Positions 1 through 9,520 of a stretch of 37,438 nucleotides of DNA are shown piece by piece. The position numbers were made by a program, and so were the translations under genes. A model generated the notes under the pieces. It did not search any database. It worked only from the letters and a program-made list of their open reading frames with translations, and was not told the DNA's origin. The DNA is from Prorocentrum cordatum (taxonomy: Eukaryota > Sar > Dinophyceae > Prorocentrales > Prorocentraceae). The stretch spans positions 125,001-162,438 of the forward strand of contig CAUYUJ010020187.1 in NCBI GenBank assembly GCA_963575745.1. Direction: 5' to 3'. Position 1 is the first letter of the stretch, and the number at the start of each line of letters is the position of its first letter.

Positions 1-113
1 GCTCCATGGCACCCCCCCTCCCGGGTCGCCAGGCCGGCGGGGCACGGGCGCGATGGGCCCCGCGGAACGGGGGGGGCACGGCCCACCGGGAGCCCGCTGC
101 GCCCAGACCGGTA

Positions 114-214
114 AGAGGAGGAGGAGGAGGAGGAGGAGGAGGAGGAGGAGGAGGAGGGAGGAGGAGGAGGGAGGAGGAGGGAGGAGGAGGAAGGAGGAGG
201 AGGCAGGAGCAGTC
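114..214. repeat. (GGA)n trinucleotide tract
   Basis: An almost pure run of GGA/GAG triplets about 100 bases long, interrupted by a few GGGA steps, in a GC-rich context. Translations across it give poly-Gly, poly-Arg or poly-Glu according to frame, so open frames here are products of the repeat and not evidence of a gene. Its strong purine asymmetry could favour triplex formation; that is inference. Confidence 0.95.
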
Positions 215-627
215 GCAGCGTCTAGTAGCAGCAAGGTTGGAGAGCACCACGCCAAGCCTTGGATTGCTCTGCTGCAGTTTGCCCCTTCGCTGTCATACGG
301 GCTCGCGGCAGCGGCAGCACACACCACTCGGTCGCCATGCAGACCCATCGTACCGTTGAGAGGGACAAGCTCTGAGACTGGCGCGACTGGGCCAAGAGAC
401 AAAGCCAAGACAGGGCTGCAGTTGTTTTGCATACTCTCGTCCAGACACTCCGTGGCACGCCAGCAGTATTTTCAGTACGAGTGCGCCATGTACTCTTCAC
501 GGAGAAGTGGGGTTATTTGCTAGTGAATAATTGGGGTGGCGAAAAGTTCGAGCTCAGCACGATGTCATTTAGAGGCCATCACACTGAAGATCCAAGCTTG
601 AAAGGCAAACCTTGGAGCAAATTTTAG

Positions 628-1360
628 ATGTCATTCGTAGTTTCCCCAGGAGGTCGGGCTGTGGCTTCAACCAGCTTTTCCCCCACGCAACTCCCAGGCC
701 TGTCCGATCTTGAGTTCGAAGCCTTCATCGACGTTTTGGTCGAGGTTGAAGCGTTAAGCAGTTGGCCGCCCAGATACAACAAGGTGGTGTTCCATGCCAA
801 ACGTGACGGGGGGCTGCGCTCCACCGCGCGCATACACATCCTCTCTAGGATGCAGGACAGGTTTCGCAAGCATCTAATCTCCAGGTGGCAGGCCGCTCAT
901 CCTGGGCCGTACTGGTGGGCCACCGCGGGACGTAACAAGGACAAGCTCGTTTGGACTCAATATGCCGGCGTGGGCCAATGCGATCGGGTTATCCAGGGGG
1001 CTCGTGCACCTCTGCCTCCAGGAGGCTTTTGAACGCATCAAACACTCTAAGCTGACGGCGGCGGATGGGTCTCTCCGCAAGTTGAAACCCCTCGCGGAAC
1101 TGCATCGGTGTCCCAGGGTAGTGTGCCTCGAGAACGCAACTTCCAGCCCTGCGCAACCTCTCCAAGCCGTTTTGCATGGCTGAGAGGTCGCCACGTCAAT
1201 GGTACAGATGGTCCTGCTGCTGCGGTTAGATTGTGTGCAGGGTGCCTAGCCACAGGTGCATATGAGACGCGTCGCCGACGACTTCGGGCTCCAACATCGT
1301 GGGCGCGAAGCCGACGTCGCGCGCTAGCGCGCTGGTGCCACCTCCCTCGCGCACAGTGAA
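628..1360 (+). pseudogene. Broken LINE-type reverse transcriptase fragment
   Basis: Remains of a non-LTR retrotransposon RT. The open stretch 628-1032 carries an N-terminal palm/finger-like region: a WPxRYNKVVFHAKRDGG segment followed by HPGPYWWATAGRNKDKLVW, matching by memory the PYFAAGxGRxAEDxVW pattern of dinoflagellate LINE RTs. Near 1000 the match moves to another frame, where CLQEAFERIKHSKL (about 1006-1050) corresponds to motif A; the expected catalytic Asp is Cys (TGC). A further frame change leads to VADDFGLQ (about 1273-1296), corresponding to the xxDD catalytic motif, followed closely by a stop. At least two frame breaks plus the lost Asp make it a pseudogene. No endonuclease domain or poly-A end is recognised. 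The family call rests on motif resemblance only. Confidence 0.68.
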
Positions 1361-1924
1361 CTCGCGCAGATCAATTTGCCAGCTACCAGGAAGAGGTCCA
1401 GAGCTGCGGCCTCCCCTGCCTCGCTGCGTTCGCGTCTTGACAGTCGCCTCGAGGTGCTCACGGCGCAGGCCGTCAGGACCGACGGGGACCCCAGCATGAG
1501 TGCTGCAGCCTCCAAAGCTCTTCGCCGCACCACTGGAGACACCAGGTAGCGCGAGCGGCCAATCTGATACACTTGCGCGGCATAATAAAAAAAAGTGTCT
1601 GCACACAATGGTTGAGAATACCGCGCTTTCCTTTGTAAAAATACGGGGGCAATACGTGTTCAGGGCAGAAGTTGTGACAACAGTTCAAGACCTAAGGCTT
1701 GCTCGTGCCATGCAGGCTCACGTTCAATCTCCAAAACTTGTTGGCAGGTACGCCACGATCATGCTCATCTTAATCGATAAACCCACTGTTGACCCTCCCT
1801 ACTGGTGCCGCGGCCGCGTTCCGCGAGATCGGGGCTGGGGACAGGGCTGAGGCGGGGGCCCAGGCCAGGTCCGAGTCTTCGCTCCCAGTTCAAGATAATT
1901 TCGGCCTCCGCCTTTAAAAAAAAT
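1361..1924. other. No recognised feature; possible decayed LINE remainder
   Basis: Follows the RT motifs at 628-1360 and could be the eroded thumb and 3' part of the same retrotransposon, but no conserved residues could be recognised in any frame. An open frame at 1500-1850 has no family resemblance I can name. Confidence 0.3.
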
Positions 1925-2100
1925 CATGGAATTCCCTGAAAAATCGCGAATTGGCCGTCCTCCCGCGGCAAATTCACAAAAACCTGAGCCTCCAAAAAAA
2001 AATCGCGAGAGTCTTGGCCTCCCTCGAAGAATTTGCAAGAGCCCAGACCTCCCGCGAAATTTCGCGAGTCCTGGCCCCTCGCGAAAAACACCCGAGACCG
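1925..2100. repeat. Degenerate ~30-bp minisatellite
   Basis: Four to five diverged units of 27-31 bases, each with a core like CCTCCCGCGAAATTTGCA followed by a GAGCC/TGGCC step. Units begin near 1958, 1989, 2018, 2049 and 2076. Each unit contains a TCGCGA-like core. The region is open in several frames because of composition; I do not treat it as coding. Confidence 0.7.
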
Positions 2101-2948
2101 AGCGCCCCCCCGGACCCCGCCAAACCCCCCTTTTTGAAACCCGCCACCCGCCTGGGCAGACCCCCCTGTGAAACTCTGCCGGGGCGATTTACCAAGGCTG
2201 TTTCGAGCGAAAAACCAGTCTGGAACGTTCGAGCAATCGAGAGCCCACGTGCGTGACTCGACCGCCCGGCAGAATTGCTCTGAAAACTCCGCCTGGGAAA
2301 CTCGAGCACATATCCCCGATGCCCCCCGACATCTATCTATTCGGAAGGTTCTGGAAAGAGCTAGCTCTTGGGCGGCTGGGAAGCTCACCTGGACAACCCC
2401 TGCAATGTATAACCACGTGGTCGTCAACGCCGTTGCTGACGCTTTAGCCGTTCAGCATAGGACCCCCGTGCAGCTGGAAACCCAAGCATGCACTTCGGTT
2501 TGATGCCTGCGGTGTTCGCCGAAAGCACCAGGGAATTCGCGGCGTCCAAAACTTGGAAACGCCTGCAACGACGCGTGAGAGGACGTCGGGGGGGCATACA
2601 AGCTCGACTTGCAAGGTCGAGGATAGAGCTGCGAAAAGGCCCACGGCAAACGCATCGGGAACGAGTAGGAAGACGCTTTCGGGGCACATTGCAGGCTTCA
2701 AGCGGGACCGGCGCCAAAGAGCCCTGGGGCTACCCTGCACTGCTGGCTTCTGATCGGAAGCCCTTTTTGCTCGTAGAGAGCAAGCAGGGATGCGGGCGCT
2801 AGCAGTAGACCGCCAGCACTTGTGTTTGCGTGCTTCGCGAGCGACTGAGCAGGCCAAGTGGCCAAGTCGAGCAGCACACGACGCGGCGGCAGGTTGCTAG
2901 GCGGGCAGCCAGGCAACTCTGATTTCAATGATGCCCGAGGTCAAAACG
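2101..2948. other. Stretch without recognisable features
   Basis: GC-balanced sequence with several overlapping short open frames on both strands, none with recognisable motifs. I see no repeats shared with the rest of the window, no RNA gene and no mobile element ends. Confidence 0.4.
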
Positions 2949-2954
2949 CGCACG

Positions 2955-3018
<64 letters not shown>

Positions 3019-3069
3019 CAAACACCAACACGCACACATACACACACACACACACACAAACACACACAA
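2949..3069. repeat. (CA)n microsatellite
   Basis: About 120 bases of CA dinucleotides with occasional AAACA and CGCA interruptions. It is followed directly (3070-3092) by about four copies of GCATGA. Open frames across it encode Thr-His repeats or Cys-Val repeats and are artefacts. Confidence 0.97.
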
Positions 3070-3092
3070 GCATGAGCATGAGCATGAGCATA

Positions 3093-3561
3093 GAACACAA
3101 TATATACGAAGGATGCGTCAAGATGTCGTGGTAACGAATTGATGAGACAATCTGCACCTGAGAGTTCAGAGTATGTCACCGTAGCGATTGGGTCGAGAGT
3201 GAATGCCGACTGAAAAACATCCAAAGAAAATGAAGACACGCTGCATCATCAAACCTTGATAGCAACCCGAGCTGCATCCAGCAACTGCTGCCAACACCAT
3301 CTGCAGAGACACCCACACTGCGAAGCTACATCGAACGGAGACCGCGCGATACAGAGACTGATACGTCAAGTCCTGCTCCATGCAGTCCGTCATAATACAT
3401 CTGCCCTGTCGTGCTTCGTTTGTAAAACAATCAGCTCGTTCGCTAAATTCTCGGCACGCGGGAAGAGGCATCTTCTTTTGCAAACAGGCCTGACACCAGG
3501 CATGTACGCCATGCCGCCTAACGCGTTAAAAATCCGACCGACCCTCAACGGGCACGCAACG
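3093..3561. other. Stretch without recognisable features
   Basis: No similarity to the repeat family that fills the right part of the window and no recognisable coding motif on either strand. It lies downstream of the decayed minus-strand coding-like stretch 3562-4635. Confidence 0.4.
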
Positions 3562-4635
3562 TTAAACGCACGCCAGACACCGCACAACCAATAGATAACA
3601 AATAGAGACCCACTTATAATCTGCAGACCAACGCCCCCATAACGCACGTCCCACTACGTGCAGCTCACACTGTGCATCGCGATCCTTTTTCGAGAGCTTA
3701 GCAAGGGCCTCAGGAAACTGAAGGCACTGTTCATCATCACGGATTTTGTTGAGTGGCAATATGACTACATTCTCCTCCTCCAGGTTGTCTAAATCCTCTT
3801 CCAGCGCTTCTGGATATATGGGACCACCCTCTCCGTGCACACGCGTTGCGCCAAATTCTCAAGACGACTTGGCATCCGCAAAAAAGGATTCCCACCCTCT
3901 AAAATCCAAGAAATCCTCAAAACAAGATTGCCACGAACGTTGACCCATAGCCACCCCTCCCCCGCGACGTCGTTTAATCCCCTGCGCAGCCGAGAACTGT
4001 TTCCACGCACGTAAAGCCTCAAGAGCATCAGAACGGATACGACCACACCACCCTCCGAAACCAACTGAGCACATCAGGAAATCACGAAGCCAACCGATGA
4101 TGTACTTTGGTTATCATGCACATCACCCTCCAGGATCTGAACGAAGTGAGCCATACCCTTTGCCTTCAACCACGTCACCCCGCTATACATGTGCGTACAA
4201 GACAAACAAAAACCTGCGGAACGAAACCGACCACGAGTAGCAGAGAAACAACTACGATTCCAACTCTCATAATTCTCTCCCTTTTTCGCGGCACATGTCA
4301 GCATAAAAGCAAAGTTGTTCCCCTCAAAGTATGCAGCAAATGAAAAATCTGCGCATATATGTGACCCCCTCGATGGCATGTAGCACGAACACCTGTACGT
4401 TTGGCTGATAGATCCAGAACTTGTCTCGGATGGGAACCACAGCCCTGCGAAAGTGAATGCCCTGGGCATAGAAAGCTTTCATGACGACATGCATACGGTG
4501 TCTGATACCAAGATGAGCAAACGACGGAATCCTGCTGAGCTCAATGCTGAAGCTATATATCGCATCGAACATATGCAGATGCCCTAAATATCGAAATAAA
4601 GCCGGAACCAAAATATGCAACTCAAAAGTTTGCAA
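3562..4635 (-). pseudogene. Decayed hypothetical protein-coding stretch, function unknown
   Basis: Several adjacent minus-strand open segments read like one protein broken by stops and shifts. From the 5' side: 4635-4324 (hydrophobic/aromatic, with FSIELSRIPSFAHLGIRHRM and KFWIYQPNVQVFVLH), then 4469-4074 in another frame (with FAAYFEGNNFAFML and several Cys), then 4074-3859 back in the first frame (ALRAWKQFSAAQGIKRRRGG), then after one in-frame TGA 3840-3562 (acidic PEALEEDLDNLEEEN, then FPEALAKLSKKDRD). Three of the four segments share a frame. Composition is protein-like and unlike the neighbouring repeats. I do not recognise the family; the pattern vaguely recalls the tails of dinoflagellate transposon-related proteins, but I cannot support a name. 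An intron-containing gene is an alternative to a pseudogene. Confidence 0.38.
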
Positions 4636-4786
4636 AATGCTAATCGATTCTCGGTCGCTGACTAGCGTTCCTGATCACTTCCCGTCGACGTGTGTGCATC
4701 TCAGCTACGTAGCTCGCCTACAGATCGAGTTAAAGGAGAGAAATAGGGAAGAAAAAAAACTGCCACAATGAGCCTCGATACCTCCA

Positions 4787-4941
4787 CCCGATCGACCTAA
4801 GATCAAGATGACGGGCGGGAATAAGACCTTAATTGCTCATAATCAATACTGAAACTCTAACGAATCCACAGATTTCAAGGACATAATTTTCAACCGACCC
4901 AAAGTCACCAAAACTTCCGTCGAGATTTTCCGAGCCAACTA
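4787..4941 (+). mobile_element. Old fragment of an alpha-element tail
   Basis: Diverged copy of the unique tail found at the end of alpha elements: CCGATCGACCTAAGATCAAG, GCGGGAATAAGA, CTCTAACGAAT, then TTTTCAACCGACCCAAAG and GTCGAGATTTTCCGAGCCAA. No hairpin or terminal motif remains. It marks the left edge of the repeat-filled part of the window and is more diverged than copies to the right, suggesting an older insertion. Confidence 0.75.
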
Positions 4942-5061
4942 GCCCGCTTCTCGCAGGGCTGCCGTGCCACATATGTGAATGGCATGCGAGCGGCAGTCTC
5001 GCATTCAGCGCGCACGAGAATGCGCGGCATCATGGACATGTGTTTGGTGGCTCCGCGGCTT

Positions 5062-5333
5062 GCCCACAGCTCGAGTTGAGTTGAGACAACCACCCAGGCA
5101 AAAAAGCCGACGACTCAAGTCGAACAGCGTTTTACAAATTTTCTGTCAATCTTGATAATGAGAAGCTCTCTCGCGCCATGTGTAGAAGCGCATGGTCAAT
5201 TCCTCTTAGATGGAGTGTTTCCGAACGCCGCTGCCTGCCCACAGCTTTGCCGCATCAAAGTGCACGACTAAAGTGGAACAGCTTTGCTGGATTATCGTCA
5301 ATTTAGATGATGAGAAGAGCTCTCGCGCCATGT
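5062..5333. repeat. Two-copy tandem duplication, ~153-bp period
   Basis: The segment 5118-5180 (AGTCGAACAGCGTTTTACAA through GAGAAGCTCTCTCGCGCCATGT) is repeated at about 5270-5333 with substitutions, and GCCCACAGCT recurs upstream of both. The second copy ends exactly where the minus-oriented element at 5334 starts, so the first copy may be a diverged view of the empty site. Confidence 0.6.
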
Positions 5334-5897
5334 ACCTCGTAGACCTCCTGGTTCGGCCAGATCTGCAGGAATTCCGCGGCAGGGAGCTAGTTTGCCAATC
5401 GGGCCAGACTGCACAATGTGATGACCTGGGTTCGGTTTTTCAAACATTGAGAGGGATTTGACCAGTTTTTAAGAAATCAAGATTTTTGAGCTAAGCAATC
5501 AATCACGCTGCGTTCGCTCGTAAAAGTATCAGGGATATAGCTGCATTGTTTGGATCACTTCTGGGGACCGACCTCCAAAATAACATGTCAAAAAGAAATT
5601 GCAAGTTTTCTCAAGATTTTCAGAAAATTGACAATGCGCTTCCAGAATGCAGGTTTCACGCACCTGGGTTCGTTCATTTAGCGTTCGCAGGTAAATTCTG
5701 AGGTCTGCAGCTGCTGCATTACTATCAAAACTCTTGGCGAAAAAGAATTTGCATTGAAACCGAAGAAAACATGTGTCGAGTTGTTCACCTGATTATTGAG
5801 AAAGCTTGCTATCTTCATTCAGAGCATTCTTATGCGTGCACGGAGCTCCACGAAGCTCCCGGCGGTAACCTGGTTAACGGTTTACCGCCGGCGCCCA
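5334..5897 (-). mobile_element. Hairpin element, old beta/gamma-like copy
   Basis: Begins at its non-hairpin end with ACCTCGTAGACCTCC (5334) followed by the reverse complement of the common end region (AGGAATTCC, AGTTTGCCAA). It ends with the hairpin CCCGGCGGTAACC ... GGTTTACCGCCGG (about 5858-5891) and the terminus GCGCCCAG at 5890-5897. The inverted motif next to the hairpin is decayed (GGAGCTCCACGAAGCTCC). A T lies on both sides (5333 and 5898), as at the better preserved sites. The right flank resembles the first copy of the 153-bp duplication only weakly, so that empty site is tentative. It encodes nothing recognisable. Confidence 0.75.
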
Positions 5898-6424
5898 GTG
5901 AAGATTGACATGGTTCTGTTGCAGCTATCGAGACTCTTCAACCCGCTTAGAATCCAGAAATCAAGTTGAAAAACTCCACTTGCACACCAAAGAATTACAG
6001 AATGCAGATAGTTTCTCAGAAACTCGGAAACTTGCCCCTCCGCCCGCCCCGCTCCCTCCGCTGGGACCTTCGTATAGTTCTGGATACACAAAAAAACAGA
6101 AGCCATAACACGCACTCACAGAATTTATGTTCTATACGACGTTCGTTCCCAGAAATCTTGTGATCGGAGTACTGCACCTACAGCCCTGAGAAATGCACGA
6201 CTAAACGCACCATAGTCGACTGCAGGCAATGAGAATCGAGCTTTCCATGAAAATTCCCCGAATCTCTCATAATCTCTGAAATACAGACTCCAAGTCCAAC
6301 TTTCACCCCAGTGACCGACCTCCTAATTTGCGAGAGCTGCGCGCCAGCTAGAGCCCTAAGAGTTGCACTATCGAACGCGGCATGATCGATTGCACGGCAC
6401 GAAAATCTCGATTCTTAAAACAAA
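5898..6424 (+). mobile_element. Gamma-element middle fragments
   Basis: Two diverged copies of the gamma middle region: about 6138-6250 (GTTCCCAGAAATCTTG, GTACTGCACCTACAGCCCTG) and about 6345-6424 (GAGCCCTAAGAGTTGCACTA, CGAACGCGGCATGATCG, TTCTTAAAACAAA). The second is interrupted at 6424 by the alpha-like element and resumes at 7388. The left end of this gamma copy is not recognisable. 5898-6137 holds nothing I can assign. Confidence 0.6.
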
Positions 6425-7387
6425 CTGGGAGCCGGCGGTAAACGGTGAACCTTGGTTACCGCCGGGAACTCGCAGCGGGCGCGGCAATCTCGGATTGCGC
6501 GCGCGAGGGCGCCGTGCCGTGGAGGACAAGAAGGAGTAAGGAGAAAGCATATCTGGAAAAATTGATAGAGCACGAATAGTTCTCTGGTTCCAACTCTGAA
6601 AGCGCGACGAGTTCCAGCAACTGGATACTTGAAACTAGCGCGTCTGATAAATTCCGTCCGATTCTGTTCAGGCGTCTATCTACTTTAAACTAGCGCGCCT
6701 GATGATTTCCTTATGATTGCTCTGCCAAACAGTTCTGTAGCTCGTCTGCAGCTCCAGTTTAGTCAAAGAAACCATGAGCATTCTACAAAAATTAGGAGAA
6801 TACAACTAGTTTGTTCAAACACAGCTCTGTTACCACACCGAGTTCACGTCTAGATACTTTATAATAGCGCGCATGATAATTACCTTCCGACTGCTGCGTC
6901 GAACAGCTCTCTGGCTCGTCTGCAGCTGAGTTAATTCAAGAAACTCAGCACCATCTCCACCAAAATAATAGAGTACAAATAAATTCGCGGACCTAGCTCT
7001 GGTAGCAGACCGAGTTCATAGATCTGCATGCTTAAGACTCACGCGCCTGACGGTTCTAGATTGATTAGGGGGGCGTACCAGCTCTGTAGCTACCCTACAG
7101 CTAGAGTTAAGTACAAAAACCGACAGTACATGTCAAGATGGCACAAAACAGCCGATCCCACCTGGATGCTTTTTGGCAGTAATGGGTACCCGATCGAGCT
7201 GACATTAAGATTTCTGAGCGGGAATAAGATCGAATATGAGGAGAGAATGTTCAAATATCGAGAAATCGAATTTAAACTGAACAAGATTGTGCAAACTTCC
7301 GTCGAGATTTTGTCAACTAGCCCCCCAGCGCGCCAGGATTACTCTTCTAGATTCGCCGCTAACGCCCTTAGGGAAGCTCTACGACCC
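6425..7387 (+). mobile_element. Complete but diverged alpha-like element
   Basis: Starts CTGGGAGCCGGCGGTAAACG (6425) with hairpin arms CCGGCGGTAA and TTACCGCCGG, followed by AACTCGCAGC, a decayed inner motif. The body contains decayed monomers recognisable by repeated GCGC(G/C)(C/T)TGAT boxes near 6637, 6695, 6863 and 7041, then the alpha tail (GATCGAGCTGA, GCGGGAATAAGATCGAAT, TCCGTCGAGATTTT). It ends GGGAAGCTCTACGACCC (7371-7387). The left flank TTAAAACAAA and right flank ATTTTGAAATC join into an uninterrupted gamma sequence with one extra A, which defines both ends. A 177-codon open frame (7028-7561) crosses the tail and the element boundary and is judged non-coding. Confidence 0.85.
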
Positions 7388-7616
7388 ATTTTGAAATCTC
7401 TCACAATCTCCGAAAAACCGACATCAGGTCGTCACATTGTCCGTTGGATCGGCCAACTAGCTCGAACCCGCGCCCGAATTCCTCCTAGCTCATCTCGTCG
7501 AAGAGCTCTACGGGGCACGCAGGTCACCATATTGTCCGCCCGAGCCGGGTGGGCCAGCTAGCTACACCCGGCGCCGGATCCTTCAGCTCATCGATACCGA
7601 AGAGCTCTACGAGGTA
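7388..7616 (+). mobile_element. Two gamma-element right ends in tandem
   Basis: 7388-7518 continues the gamma element interrupted at 6424: ATTGTCCGTTGGATCGGCCA, ACTAGCTCGAACCCGCGCC and the terminus GAAGAGCTCTACGGGG. 7525-7615 is a second right end (TATTGTCCGCCCGAGCCGGG ... GAAGAGCTCTACGAGGT). The A at 7616 precedes the next element. Confidence 0.75.
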
Positions 7617-7764
7617 CTGGGACCGGCGGTAAAACGTCAACCAGGTTACCGCAGGAGCCTCGTAGAGCTCTTTTCTCGCGCGGCGCTGCTCGGAACACAT
7701 GGAGGAAGCATTCTCAGGCGCGAGCTGCAAAACTCGAAAAATACGTTTTTCCCTTTTTATCCAA
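7617..7764 (+). mobile_element. Gamma element, left part
   Basis: CTGGGACCGGCGGTAAAACG, then hairpin right arm TTACCGCAGG (one mismatch), then GCCTCGTAGAGCTCTTTTC and the gamma-specific GCGGCGCTGCTCGGAACACA. The copy is interrupted after TTATCCAA (7764) by another gamma copy starting at 7765. Its right part cannot be told apart from that of the inner copy. Confidence 0.85.
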
Positions 7765-7783
7765 CTGGGAGCCGGCGGTAAAC
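7765..7783 (+). mobile_element. Gamma element, left hairpin arm cut off
   Basis: CTGGGAGCCGGCGGTAAAC is the first 19 bases of a gamma element. The rest resumes at 9521-9525 as TAAGCCGTCAACCAGG. The GC-rich block 7784-9520 therefore sits in the loop side of the terminal hairpin, flanked by near-identical pentamers TAAAC (7779-7783) and TAAGC (9521-9525). Confidence 0.8.
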
Positions 7784-7974
7784 AAGTGGCACGCGTGCCC
7801 TGGCTCTTGCACGAAGGAGTTGCGAAGGACAGGAGGCCCCCGCCTCCTTCTTCCAGGAGGGGTTTACGAGGAGCCAGGAAGAAAGCGGAGAAGGAGGAGG
7901 ACGACGACGACGACGATTTCTGGGCCCTGGCCTGGTTTCCACGGACCACGAACGACCACGACGAAAATACAAGG

Positions 7975-8340
7975 TTCCGTGGCCCAGGGGGGCTGCCCTG
8001 GGAAGCCTGGACGGAGGGGTGCTCCCAAGAGTTTCCACGGGGGGTGTCCCAGGAACGAAGGACGACGACGAAAATAAAGGGTTCCGTGGCCCAGGGGGGC
8101 TGCCCTGGGAACCCTGGACGGAGGAGGGCCCCCAAGGGCTCCCACGGGGGGCTGGCCCAGGGGAGCACGGAGGGGAGGGTTCGGTGGCCCAGGGGGGCTG
8201 CCCTGGGAAGCCTGGACGGAGCCGGGCTCCCAAGGGCTCCCGGGGGGGGGGGGGCCCAGGGGAGCTGGGTCTCAGGGCTCCCACGGGGGGGTGGCCCAGA
8301 AGAGCTGGGTCTGGGGGGAAGGCAGGGGGGGGCAGGGGGA
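7975..8340. repeat. ~100-bp GC-rich tandem repeat, left zone
   Basis: Units share GGCCCAGGGGGGCTGCCCTG starting at 7981, 8088 and 8186 (spacings 107 and 98), each followed by GGAAGCCTGGACGG or similar. Each unit contains the inverted repeat CCCAGGG / CCCTGGG with a 6-base loop. Between units are ACGACGACGAAAAT(A) linkers. Confidence 0.85.
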
Positions 8341-8449
8341 CGAACGACACGACACGAAAATTCGCCGGCCCAACGGGCCAGGGCGTGCTAAGATCTCCGG
8401 TACCTGGTTAACAGTATTTCTAGTTCGCGCGCGCGGGGCGGCCCCTGGG

Positions 8450-9125
8450 GGTCCCCGGACGAAAAGTACCCCGGCAAGGTCCCGGCAAGTCCCCAGCAAG
8501 GTCCCGGCAAGTCCCCGGCAAGGTCGGGCCAGAGATGCCGGAGCCCTGTTACAGGGCCCCAGGACGGGCCAAGAGGTCCCCAAGAAGCCTCCAAGACGGT
8601 CCAAGAGGGCCCCGAGACGGCCAAAGATCGCCCGAAGACGCCCAACAGGGCCCCAAGACAGCCCAAGAGGCCTCCAAGACGCCCCAAGGGCCTTCCAAGA
8701 GGCCTCCGAAGAGGGCCCCAAGAGGCCAAAATCGTTGATTTTCATTGTTTTTTCAATGTTTTTTGCGTTCTGGCTTTTTCGGCTTCCGGACGCTCCAAGA
8801 CGGCCCAAGAGGCCCCCAAGACCGCTCCAAGACGGCCCACGAGGCTCCCAAGACGGCCCCGGAACGGCCCAGGAGGGCCCCCAAGACGGCCCAAGTGCCG
8901 CCCAAGACGGACCAAGAGGCCCCAAGACGGGCCCAAGAGGGGCTCAAGAGGGGAACCGAGAACTGAAAAATCGAGCCCTCCGCCCCAGAAGGCGCCCAGG
9001 AGGCCCCAAAAAGGCCCCAAGAGGCCCCCAAGAGGCCCCCAAGACGCCCCAAGAGGCGCCCAAGAGGCCCAAAAGAGGCCCCAAGAGGCCCAAAAACGGC
9101 CCCCAAGAGGCCCCCAAACTCGGCT
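8450..9125. repeat. CCAAGACGGCC / CCAAGAGGCC minisatellite
   Basis: Dozens of short (about 12-15 bp) units based on CCCCAAGAGGCC and CCCAAGACGGCC, beginning with a GTCCCCGGCAAG-type variant at about 8470-8525. The array is broken by an AT-rich island at about 8733-8790 (GATTTTCATTGTTTTTTCAA). Such arrays, with peptides like GPSWGPLG on the complementary strand, are familiar from dinoflagellate gene predictions; that link is from memory. Confidence 0.85.
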
Positions 9126-9149
9126 AGCCCACAACGGTGCGACAATATG

Positions 9150-9500
9150 GGCCGGCGGAATGAGCGAAGCGATTAAATAAAGATGTCCGAGGCCCAGGGG
9201 GGCTGCCCTGGGAAGCCTGCACGGGGGAGCTGGGTCTGGGGGGGGGGCAGGGGGGGGGCAGGGGGACGAACGACACGACACGACACGAAAATAAAGATGT
9301 CCGAGGCTCAGGGGGGCTGCCCTGGGAAGCCTGGGCGGGAGGGGGGCAGGGGGACGAACGACACGACACGACACGAAAATAAAGGTGTCCGAGGCCCAGG
9401 GGGGCTGCCCTGGGGAGCCTGGACGGGGGGGGGGGCAGGGGACGGGGCAGGGGGACGAACGACACGACACGACACGAAAATAAAGATGTCCGAGCTCTAG
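9150..9500. repeat. ~100-bp GC-rich tandem repeat, right zone
   Basis: Three units with AAATAAAG(A/G)TGTCCGAGG followed by the CCCAGGG/CCCTGGG hairpin core at 9191, 9304 and 9393, each ending in ACGAACGACACGACACGA. The core equals that of the left zone, but the linker differs, so the two zones are related subtypes separated by the minisatellite. Confidence 0.85.
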
Positions 9501-9520
9501 AGCACAGCTGTGCAAGAGAA

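Larger units (their letters stand above)
7784..9520. other. GC-rich repetitive block inserted in a hairpin element
   Basis: About 1.74 kb of strongly GC-rich DNA unlike its surroundings. Close to each end lies a perfect 12-bp palindrome: GGCACGCGTGCC (7788-7799) and GCACAGCTGTGC (9502-9513). The interior holds three tandem-repeat zones listed separately. Long open frames exist on both strands (for example 8291-9127 plus, 8742-9515 minus) but consist of low-complexity Pro/Arg/Gly or Trp/Gly/Leu repeats produced by the minisatellites. I regard it as non-coding. The flanking TAARC pentamers suggest a target duplication. Confidence 0.6.

Noticed and set aside
53-523. Open frames with poly-Arg, poly-Gly or poly-Glu across the GGA tract
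   Set aside because: Produced by the trinucleotide repeat in all frames; no conserved domain on either side.
7028-7561. 177-codon open frame in an alpha-like tail
   Set aside because: Crosses the element end and a different element; the equivalent frame is broken in the other alpha copies, so no selection is visible.
7699-9515. Long open frames on both strands of the GC-rich block (up to 278 codons)
   Set aside because: Low-complexity translations of minisatellites, open on both strands at once because the repeats lack stop codons.
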